DNA of 64,000 bases from DASTCZ01 sp035308165 (GTDB lineage: Bacteria > Acidobacteriota > Terriglobia > Acidiferrales > UBA7541): contig DATGHC010000065.1 in assembly GCA_035308165.1 (NCBI GenBank), forward strand, positions 62,001-126,000, in the 5' to 3' direction. The notes under the pieces are model-generated. The model was not told the origin of the DNA. It ran no database searches and saw only the letters and a list, made by a program, of their open reading frames with translations. Numbering within the stretch: position 1 is the first letter of the stretch; the number at the start of each line of letters is the position of its first letter. Shown here in pieces: positions 25,026-32,439 of this stretch. The position numbers were made by a program, and so were the translations under genes.

Positions 25026-26480
25026 CTAAGCAGGCTTGATGTTTTGGTTGAGTCGCAGGATGTTGTTTGGGTCGTACTTTTTCTTGATATCCACGAGGCG
25101 AGCATAGTTCGGTCCGTAGGCTGCACGGACAAGCTGGTCACTCGTATCGCCCAACTGGTTGGCGTAAACTCCATGCGCAAAAGCTTGCAAATTGTCGCGC
25201 GTGACCTGGACCCATCGCACCGCATCGGCCTTTTCTGCGGCAGTGCTCCATACACCCGTTATGTCTACCTCGTACCCCGGATGCCGCAGAGCAAACGCTG
25301 TATCACTCACAGCGACACGGCTTACAGCCCCGCGCAAGGGGATAATGATCAACTTGCACGTGGCTGGCGCGTTGTTCATGGCCGATGTAATCGCCGCGAT
25401 GGCGCCATCGCCGAGTTCCCGAAGTACAAGATCCGTTTGGAACTCTGCAACCGGCTCTAAGAGAAAACCGCCTGCCGCTTGTGCTTCGAAATAGGACATG
25501 ACCTTAACGCTGTCGTTCTGCGGTTTGAGAGCACGCAGCGGCCTGATCAAGTCAGTCGCCATTCTCGGTTCGCCAAGATAACAGACATCAATTTTCAGTC
25601 TCGGTCCTCGGTCGGACGGAATCAATTGGGCAAATGCATCCATTTCATCAGGGGCCCCATCAAGAAACCTAACGAAAGCCTGCAGAAGGTCTGGCATGCG
25701 TCCCACCGGATACATTAGCGCTCCCGACACAACCTCGCCCACCGGATGGAGTTGGTATTCGAGCGCGGTCACAACGCCAAAATTGCCGCCTCCACCGCGA
25801 ATCGCCCAGAAAAGATCTGGATTGGAATTCTGGCTGGCCTGGAGTTGTTTTCCGTCCACGGTGACTACCTGCGCCGATAACAGGTTGTCACACGCGGTGC
25901 CATATTTCTCCATCAAGCGGCCTTCTCCCCCTCCTAAAGTCAGCCCGGCGATTCCTACCGTTGGGCAACCCCCCGATGTCGTGGCAAGCCCAAAGCGCTG
26001 CGTCGCTTCGTCCAGGTCGCGCACGAGCGCGCCCGCCTCCGCGCGGGCGACGCGTTTTCCGGCATCAACTTCAACTTGTTTCATCGCGGAGAGGTCGACC
26101 ACCACGCCACCATCGCACATCCCGTAGCCGAGACGACTATGGCCTCCCCCATGTATCGCGAGCGGCAGATTCCGACTCCGGGCGAAATCGAGAGACCTCG
26201 CGACATCGGACGGGGATGCACACTGCACAATCATCCCGGGGCGCAAGTCGAAGGCGCGATTGAAAACAAGGCGTGCTGCTTCATATTCGTGTGCTTCTGG
26301 CGTGATTACGTGGCCGCTGATCTCGGACGTAAATCTGCGCACTAGCGGTGGATCAAGGGCGGCCGCATTCTGTTCACGCGCCTCGAAGAGCACTTCAAGC
26401 GTCTTTATCGGGCAACCGTAGAGTGCTGCCGCTGCGACCGCGGCTTCATATACGAACTTTCTTCGAGTGGTGAGTGACAT
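25026..26480 (-). CDS. FAD-dependent oxidoreductase, berberine-bridge-enzyme type
   Basis: From ATG 26480 (AGAGG five bases upstream; a longer start at 26531 is possible) the product has 484 residues. The N-terminus SLTTRRKFVYEAAVAAAALYG resembles a twin-arginine export signal. A PCMH FAD domain follows, with IHGGGHS supplying the 8-alpha-linked His (about residue 114) and SGGCPTVGIAGLTLGGGEG supplying the Cys (about residue 172). This His plus Cys pair is the mark of bicovalent flavinylation as in BBE-like and sugar oxidases. The C-terminus has the BBE motif YGPNYARLVDIKKKYDPNNILRLNQNI. The substrate may be a carbohydrate or aromatic compound, oxidised with O2. Confidence 0.88.
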   Translation of the reverse strand: MSLTTRRKFVYEAAVAAAALYGCPIKTLEVLFEAREQNAAALDPPLVRRFTSEISGHVITPEAHEYEAARLVFNRAFDLRPGMIVQCASPSDVARSLDFARSRNLPLAIHGGGHSRLGYGMCDGGVVVDLSAMKQVEVDAGKRVARAEAGALVRDLDEATQRFGLATTSGGCPTVGIAGLTLGGGEGRLMEKYGTACDNLLSAQVVTVDGKQLQASQNSNPDLFWAIRGGGGNFGVVTALEYQLHPVGEVVSGALMYPVGRMPDLLQAFVRFLDGAPDEMDAFAQLIPSDRGPRLKIDVCYLGEPRMATDLIRPLRALKPQNDSVKVMSYFEAQAAGGFLLEPVAEFQTDLVLRELGDGAIAAITSAMNNAPATCKLIIIPLRGAVSRVAVSDTAFALRHPGYEVDITGVWSTAAEKADAVRWVQVTRDNLQAFAHGVYANQLGDTSDQLVRAAYGPNYARLVDIKKKYDPNNILRLNQNIKPA

Positions 26481-26600
26481 TCTCGACCTCTTGTGTTTAG
26501 CCGGAGATGGAGTTCTGTCCGTTGCGTCCATTCCGTTTGTCCGCCAGTTTTTGAGCCAAAGGCATCAATTGCTTCCTGTCACGCTCTTCGACGAACGGTT

Positions 26601-27695
26601 TCATCGCGACGCACCGGTGGAAGAAAGGACTCGTGGCAGTCGAGCATCCACGGCGGGCAGGGCGGGGAATGGCGCGTGAGGCTCGGTCTGATACCAGTAC
26701 GCAACGCTGTAGAAATTGTCGCCGCGATCGTTGGCCGTACCGTGTTCAATGGTGGCGCGCAGGGATTTCGTGAAGGTAATCGGCGAATCGAGATGGAAAC
26801 GATAGACGGACCAGCGCGAGCCTTCCCTTTCAGGGCCGACGACGGGAGCGCCGTAGAGCGGATAATTAAATTGTCTTCCGCCGAAATCCCAGGCGCCTAG
26901 AAAATAATCCTCGGTGCCGGTTCCATTGATGGATGGAAGATGCTCGCCATCAACAAAGAACATGTCGTCGCCTTCTCCCCACCAACCATCGGCATTTTCG
27001 ATCACCGACATCGTGACACCGGCAAAATGGCCGCGTCCGGAGGCTTCCATCCAGACGTAGTTATTTGCGCCATCGAGGTTCGTCTTTGCGTCGGGAACTG
27101 CGTGATTGGGAGCTGCCTGACGGTATTGTGCGTGAAAATAAAGAATATCGTTGGGAAGAGGTTTGCTATAGGCACGGAAGTCGATGTTCCAGTAGATGGC
27201 GCCGGCTGCCTCGCGTCCCTGATTTTCAATGACGATGCGCGCGTGTCTGCGAAACGGCATCGGGAAAAATGAATTCAAGGCTTTATCTCCGCCCACCTGA
27301 ATGGGCTCCGATTGCCAGAGAAAATAATCGCCGAGTCCCAGACCGAAGAAATCGCCGACGGGAGCTTCAACGCTGGGAGTTGCCTCCCCGTCCCAAAACA
27401 TGCGCAACACAATTTTTTTCAAGTGGAAGCGCTCGCCGCTGGCGATGGTGATCCAGACATGCGTGATTTCACCCGGACCGTCCACATCGAGCAGAGTCAA
27501 GGTCTGCCCGGCGGGAAGGGCGCGGTAGTCTTCATTGCCGCCCGTGCGGTCGTAGCTCGAGGAACGATTCTGCACGTAGTCCTGCGGCGAGGTGAGCGCC
27601 TGTAAATTGTCGCGCGAAGACTGAGCAAAAGTCGGAGTAGAAGCCGCGAGGAATGCCGAAGCGTAGATCGCGGCGCGGGCGATTCGAGGATTCAT
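26601..27695 (-). CDS. GH172-family (DUF2961) glycosidase-like secreted protein
   Basis: ATG 27695 with GGAGG five bases upstream is the best start; a GTG two codons earlier is in frame. The 364-residue product has a signal peptide (AIYASAFLAASTPTFA). It then shows conserved DUF2961/GH172 blocks: GPGEITHVW, the FWDGE loop, VEAPVGDFFG, and TGTEDYF near residues 259-265 with the Glu/Asp pair, followed by YPLYGAP. GH172 members act on alpha-linked fructofuranosides and arabinofuranosides. That suits a genome region with L-arabinose catabolism, although family members differ in sugar specificity. It is divergent from a second glycosidase-like gene. Confidence 0.88.
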   Translation of the reverse strand: MNPRIARAAIYASAFLAASTPTFAQSSRDNLQALTSPQDYVQNRSSSYDRTGGNEDYRALPAGQTLTLLDVDGPGEITHVWITIASGERFHLKKIVLRMFWDGEATPSVEAPVGDFFGLGLGDYFLWQSEPIQVGGDKALNSFFPMPFRRHARIVIENQGREAAGAIYWNIDFRAYSKPLPNDILYFHAQYRQAAPNHAVPDAKTNLDGANNYVWMEASGRGHFAGVTMSVIENADGWWGEGDDMFFVDGEHLPSINGTGTEDYFLGAWDFGGRQFNYPLYGAPVVGPEREGSRWSVYRFHLDSPITFTKSLRATIEHGTANDRGDNFYSVAYWYQTEPHAPFPALPAVDARLPRVLSSTGASR

Positions 27696-28001
27696 TTGCA
27701 CCTCCCAGTGTTTGGCTGGGATTGTACTCGTTTGGGGAAGGCGCGAGAATAGGTTGCGGACATTTCAAATTATGTTTCCGAGCAATCCACACATCACGGA
27801 TGGACGCGCTCAGGGTAGCTTCCATCAACGTACAGCCATCGCCATCAGTCCGTACCGCTCTAACCTGTTGTGTCGTGGCCAATCGAAACGTATGATGCGC
27901 GAGAAAGAAGGCCAAATCAGAAATATGGGCAAGTTAGTCGCGAGGATCGAGGCGAGGCGGCGGGCAGCATAAATAGTGCCGCCGGAAGGGTTGGAACCGA
28001 T

Positions 28002-29636
28002 ATGAGACGACGCGAATGGATGCGCCTTAGCAGTTCCGGCTTGTTGGCTCTCTGGGCTAATCAGTACCTTCCCGCGCAACGAGCCCCCAAGTCCGATCCA
28101 AGTCAAACCATGCCTATCTATCTTCCCACGTCCAGCGGAGAGGCGGCGGGAATTCATTTCGCCAATACGCCTGAATGGGCGCGGCAAGAACCGGGGTTGT
28201 ACGTTTCGAACAGCATTGATTCAGGAGCAGGACTGCTCCGGTTCCCCCACTCGCCCGACCTCCCGCAACAGATTCAAAATTTCCGGAATCTCCCCAAACT
28301 GGTCCGAGAGGCTCAATCTCTCGGGACCAACCTCGTGTACCTCGTGGATTGGGCTTCGACCCTGGGTGATTGGATACCTAAACCCGCGCTGGGGGGCGAG
28401 GACGCCCTTCGAGAGGGAATCGCCGCAGCACATGACGCCGGGGGACGCATCATCATCTACGTCGAGGGCCTCCTCATTGCAAAAGAGAGTGTCGTCGGCA
28501 AGGCGCACGGCGCAGAATGGTCGATCCTTCAACAGGATCAACAGCCGCTCCCGATGCCTTATCCACAATCCTTCAAGATGTGTCCGGCGGCGAGCGGCTG
28601 GAATGCTTATCTCGAAGACGTTGCGCGGCGTTTAGCGTCGTACGGCGCCGACGGAATCTACTTCGACGACTGGGGAGATCCCGAAACTTACCAGTGCTAC
28701 TCCCGAAAACACGGCCATCCCATCGGCGAACTGGAAGTGTATAACCGCCGCCAGATTACTCTGGCGAAGCAGATACGCGCCGTACTGGAGAGAGCACGGC
28801 CGGAGGGTGCGATTATTCTGACCGAGGGCACCGCAACCAAGAGGCACGGGCTCTTTGAGTTCATCGACGGCTCGCTCAGTTGGGGCCTTCCTGATTTCGC
28901 GTTAGATTGGATTTGGGATGCTCAAGGACAGACGGACACGTTTGTACCTGCCTACCCGCTTGATTATTGGAACCAGATTGTAGCCTTCGGAGCCAAATTG
29001 GCGTGTCCCAGGAACTATCTCGACGGCCCGCCGAAACCATCCGCGGCAGGCTTTCTTGACAAGTGCCTGTCGAAAGGCGTTCCCGAAGGAAACACCAATC
29101 GATTCACAATCAATTTGATGTGGGGCCTCCATCAATGGCGCAATGCCGCATTGATCCTCGGTCTGCAAGTGCCTGGCTTCGGTGACGTCGCTCCGAAGGA
29201 AGCCGACGTGCTTGCCGGGCCTCAGCCGCAAAAACCCCGCCAGGAGCAGCAGCGCATATTTGAGAGCCTGCGCCCTCGCGCCGCCGCTATCGACGATGCG
29301 CTGCGGGGCCGCGTGCCACCGTCTGCGAAGGAATATCTGAAGACTTTGCTAACGGCCCGTCGCGGCTTGTCTGCTGTCATCGATCACGGCAGTTCGGTGG
29401 CGCGCGTAGAGGTGCGATCTCCGCATTTAGTGGGCTGGCGGTTCACCGGCCCTAAGGGGACGGCCCTCACGGCGGCAAACGTTGACGATGCGCCCCAAGA
29501 TCTGAACTTCACGCAAGCTTCTGGAACGTGGAAGGACCTTGTCACGGATGAGAACTTCTCTGCCAGGGGCAACTCGCTCTCGGTGACTGTTCCAGCGCAT
29601 CGTGTCCGCCTTATGCTTGCGCAAGGAGTTGGTTAG
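28002..29636 (+). CDS. Tat-exported TIM-barrel glycosidase-like protein
   Basis: From ATG 28002 (GGAAGG upstream; an upstream in-frame ATG at 27870 lies before the signal) the 544-residue product begins with a Tat-like leader MRRREWMRLSSSGLLALW. The central part looks like an alpha-amylase/DUF6259-type (beta/alpha)8 barrel: NLVYLVDWAST, GGRIIIYVEG, YGADGIYFDDWGD with a candidate nucleophile at Asp222 or Asp223, and AIILTEG as a candidate acid/base region. The last 100 residues look like a small beta-sandwich. No catalogued family is certain from sequence alone. It diverges from the GH172 gene across a 306-base gap in which I see nothing else. Confidence 0.72.
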   Translation: MRRREWMRLSSSGLLALWANQYLPAQRAPKSDPSQTMPIYLPTSSGEAAGIHFANTPEWARQEPGLYVSNSIDSGAGLLRFPHSPDLPQQIQNFRNLPKLVREAQSLGTNLVYLVDWASTLGDWIPKPALGGEDALREGIAAAHDAGGRIIIYVEGLLIAKESVVGKAHGAEWSILQQDQQPLPMPYPQSFKMCPAASGWNAYLEDVARRLASYGADGIYFDDWGDPETYQCYSRKHGHPIGELEVYNRRQITLAKQIRAVLERARPEGAIILTEGTATKRHGLFEFIDGSLSWGLPDFALDWIWDAQGQTDTFVPAYPLDYWNQIVAFGAKLACPRNYLDGPPKPSAAGFLDKCLSKGVPEGNTNRFTINLMWGLHQWRNAALILGLQVPGFGDVAPKEADVLAGPQPQKPRQEQQRIFESLRPRAAAIDDALRGRVPPSAKEYLKTLLTARRGLSAVIDHGSSVARVEVRSPHLVGWRFTGPKGTALTAANVDDAPQDLNFTQASGTWKDLVTDENFSARGNSLSVTVPAHRVRLMLAQGVG

Positions 29637-29966
29637 GAAATCTGGAAAGCTCTTAATGATGGAATCCAATTTCTCGAGTCCCGCGTCGTAGTTTCCCACC
29701 TCCTCCTCAATCGAAGCGTCAATGAACATCACATTGGGGTAATACCTGTGGTCCTCACCAAAAGTCTCATAGGCCTTCCTTAAGTATTCCCGCGCCTCTC
29801 CGTGCCGACCAAGTCCCCTCAGACAATTCGCGATTTCGAGATATGGCAGGCTATTCTCACCAGGATCAGACGATGTCCCGACAAGCTTTTTCAGCGCAAG
29901 TATGGCTTCTTCTAGCTTTCCTGCTTCTTCAAGAATCAATGCTTCCCTGTAGAGTGCCCAATCCAT
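29427..29966 (-). CDS. Short TPR protein whose frame overlaps the convergent glycosidase gene
   Basis: The first about 110 residues form convincing tetratricopeptide repeats: YREALILEEAGKLEEAILALKKLV, PYLEIANCLRGLGRHGEAREYLRKAY and NYDAGLEKLDSIIKSFPDF. TPRs mediate protein contacts. From about residue 115 the frame runs through the 3' end of the convergent glycosidase gene (a 210-base overlap) and the sequence turns into arginine-rich, non-TPR residues. The native end has probably been lost by a deletion or rearrangement, leaving a truncated gene. No SD-like sequence is striking before ATG 29966. Confidence 0.55.
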   Translation of the reverse strand: MDWALYREALILEEAGKLEEAILALKKLVGTSSDPGENSLPYLEIANCLRGLGRHGEAREYLRKAYETFGEDHRYYPNVMFIDASIEEEVGNYDAGLEKLDSIIKSFPDFLTNSLRKHKADTMRWNSHRERVAPGREVLIRDKVLPRSRSLREVQILGRIVNVCRREGRPLRAGEPPAH

Positions 29967-30245
29967 GTCGGTTCACCATCTCGATCCTCTTTTGGGGGGT
30001 GGCCGCAATTGTGAAGTTGTTTTCATGACGTATGCCCAGGGACAGAATATAAGATCCGGAGAATTATCCGCGGAGTGCCGTGAGGGAGCCCACAGTCAAA
30101 TTCGAATTCAAAACCGAACTGAAAATGCGCCCACCCGTCCATCCACACCCAGACAAGTGATCGTAATGTGCTTCACTATTTCATCCGGTTTCACACGGAA
30201 AAGACGTCAAGCTTTCTTCGAGAAAACTCGCCCGGCCTGAATCAT

Positions 30246-30647
30246 TCAAGCGAGTTGCCGGGCCAATCCCTCAGCATCCCAATTCTGCCAGGCCTCAACG
30301 AACTTGCCATCCTTGATGCGCACGATGGACGTTCCTGTGATGCGCACCGGCTTGCCTCGCCCCGTGTGACGAAACTCAGCCGCCCAGTGCAGGCAAGAGA
30401 GGTCTCCTTCGGCAAGCGCATGGATCGGCTTGATCACAAATCCGGAAAACTCTCCACAAAGCCGGTCATGAAATTGCATAAATTCCGCGGGACCATGAAA
30501 GGTGTTCATGCCGTCGTGGAGCACGCATTCGGCGGCGAAAAGTTCCTTGATGGTTTCCCTGCGGCCCTGGTTCCACACTTCTTCGAACCAGCGAATCAGC
30601 ATGCGTTTATTCTCTTCCAGGTTCGATTGCGGGCTGGGGTTTGTCAC
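30246..30647 (-). CDS. SnoaL/NTF2-like protein
   Basis: A GTG at 30647 has a perfect AGGAGGT seven bases upstream and is preferred over a start at 30686, giving 133 residues. The protein has the ester-cyclase/SnoaL-like cone fold pattern: NKRMLIRWFEEVWNQGRRETIKELFAAECVLHDG, then GPAEFMQFHDRL, and two terminal strands GTSIVRIKDGKFVEAWQNWD. Members include polyketide cyclases and many proteins of unknown role; the active-site residues cannot be assigned. The gene stands alone, with a 279-base gene-free stretch (29967-30245) after it. Confidence 0.8.
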   Translation of the reverse strand: MTNPSPQSNLEENKRMLIRWFEEVWNQGRRETIKELFAAECVLHDGMNTFHGPAEFMQFHDRLCGEFSGFVIKPIHALAEGDLSCLHWAAEFRHTGRGKPVRITGTSIVRIKDGKFVEAWQNWDAEGLARQLA

Positions 30648-30982
30648 GCGTATTACCTCCTGAGAAAGACTCAACAAAGCATACACCGCCCTCCATGCGG
30701 GAGGCTACCCGTCAATGTCGTGGCGGGGTAAGAAGACGTAGGGAGAAATTCGGCTACACCTGTGGGATTGGTTGGATGGGATTAGGCTAAGGAGGTACGA
30801 TAAGGGCCGCTGACGCAAATCAAACCGCTTTACATTTCCTTTCTTTGCTTCTTTGTGTCGGTTGGGGTTTTGGGGGTGTCGTAGGGACTGGCCGTCAAGG
30901 GGGATTGGTGATTCTCCTTGCGCTGGGCTTTTTGCAGCGGATATGCTGTGGCCAGCAATGCCATCAGGATATTTGGTCTTCA

Positions 30983-30996
30983 GGTAAGCGCTTACA
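30983..30996. promoter_or_regulatory. LacI-type operator before the amidase gene
   Basis: The 14-mer GGTAAGCGCTTACA contains a perfect 12-bp palindrome (GTAAGCGCTTAC) matching LacI-family operators. It sits 10 bases before the amidase ATG at 31007, overlapping the ribosome-binding region. A weak TATGCT hexamer lies about 40 bases upstream. The rest of the 359-base gap (30648-31006) holds nothing else I can support. Confidence 0.6.
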
Positions 30997-31006
30997 AAGG
31001 GCCCCA

Positions 31007-32422
31007 ATGGACGATTTGAACTTTCTTCCAGCCTCAGAAATGGCCGCCAGGATCCGCCGCAAGGAAATATCCATTGTTGAGTTGGCTGAAGCCCACTTGT
31101 CCAGGATCGATCGGGTAAATCCGCGAATCAATGCCATCGTTTCTCTGGATCCGGAGCGCATCCGCCGGGAGGCGCGGTCGGCGGAAACGGCCGTGCTACG
31201 CGGGGAACCATTAGGGCCGCTTCACGGCGTTCCCATCACCATTAAGAGTTCTATAGATGTGCAAGGTTTGCCTTGCCAGACCGGGTCCAAGCTACGCGCC
31301 GGAAATATCCCCGAAGCCGACGCGCCGCTTGTGAGACGGCTTAAGGCGGCAGGGGCCATCGTCTTGGGAAACACAAATGTACCCGAGCTCCTGATGGCCT
31401 ATGAGACCGACAATTTGCTCGATGGAAGGACGAACAATCCCTGGGACCTGGAGTGCACCCCCGGGGGATCAAGCGGTGGTGAGGCTGCGGCAATCGCAGC
31501 GGGTTGCTCGGCGGGGGGCGTGGGGAGCGATGGAGGGGGTTCAATTCGCGTGCCCGCGCACTTCTCTGGCATCTGCGGTCTGAAGCCGACTCCTGGACGG
31601 ATTCCTGCAACAGGTCACTTCCCAGGCTCTTTAGGGCCTTTTACGCAACTCGGAGTGGTTGGCCCCATGGCTCGCACCGTGGGCGACCTCGAATTATTGC
31701 TCGAAGCAATGGCAGGCCCCGATGACGGCGACGTCCGGTCCGCGCCTGTGCCCTTGCGGCGCCTCGATATGAAGGCGCTGCCGAGCGATCTCCGGATTGG
31801 CTATTTTGAGGATGACGGGATTGCTCCGGTCACGCTGGAAACGCGTCAAGCGGTTCGCAAGGCGGCGAAATCACTCCAAGATCAGGGATTCACTCTTGAG
31901 CCCTTTCGGCCCGAAGGCTTGGAGCACATTCGCGAATTGTGGTGGTTTTTCTTCGGTTTGGTAGGTGGCCAGGTTTTGGCGTCGATGATTCAGGGCCATG
32001 AAGCGGAGTTGAGTCCTATATTGTTGGAGTTCATGGGCTTCGTCCGCGCCTCCCCCCCACTATCCTTGAGCCAACTCCTGGATGCCTGGATGGAACGGGA
32101 TCAATGCAAGATTCGATTTCTGGAACAAATGCGCAAGTACCCCGTGTTGCTCTCCCCAGTCTGTTCCGTGCCGGCTTTTCGCCACGGAGAACGGAAATGG
32201 GAGATTGACGGCAAGGAAGTTGGATATCTGGACTCGATGCGCTACACGCAATGGTTCAACTTGTTGGGAAATCCCGCGGTAGTAGTCCCCGTCGGCAGGT
32301 CACCGGAGGGCTTACCCATAGGAGTACAATTGGCCGGCAGGCACTACGAAGAAGAGATTATTCTAGCGGTTGCCAGGTGTGTTGAACGGGGCTGCGACGG
32401 CTGGGAACGCCCACCGTGCTAG
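31007..32422 (+). CDS. Amidase-signature-family amidase
   Basis: ATG 31007 (AAAGG upstream) gives 471 residues; longer in-frame starts upstream would read through a LacI-type operator and a hydrophobic, non-conserved stretch. The amidase-signature core is complete: Lys80 in GVPITIKSS, cis-Ser155 in the GGSSGG box and nucleophile Ser179 in SDGGGSIRVPA, with FSGICGLKPTPGRIP just after. These hydrolases act on amides of many kinds (fatty acid amides, aryl amides, Glu-tRNA as GatA). It is not GatA-like in context, since no gatB/gatC lies nearby. It ends 17 bases before the cytochrome gene start and may be co-transcribed with it. Confidence 0.88.
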   Translation: MDDLNFLPASEMAARIRRKEISIVELAEAHLSRIDRVNPRINAIVSLDPERIRREARSAETAVLRGEPLGPLHGVPITIKSSIDVQGLPCQTGSKLRAGNIPEADAPLVRRLKAAGAIVLGNTNVPELLMAYETDNLLDGRTNNPWDLECTPGGSSGGEAAAIAAGCSAGGVGSDGGGSIRVPAHFSGICGLKPTPGRIPATGHFPGSLGPFTQLGVVGPMARTVGDLELLLEAMAGPDDGDVRSAPVPLRRLDMKALPSDLRIGYFEDDGIAPVTLETRQAVRKAAKSLQDQGFTLEPFRPEGLEHIRELWWFFFGLVGGQVLASMIQGHEAELSPILLEFMGFVRASPPLSLSQLLDAWMERDQCKIRFLEQMRKYPVLLSPVCSVPAFRHGERKWEIDGKEVGYLDSMRYTQWFNLLGNPAVVVPVGRSPEGLPIGVQLAGRHYEEEIILAVARCVERGCDGWERPPC

Positions 32423-32439
32423 GCGGGGATCCTCCTCCG

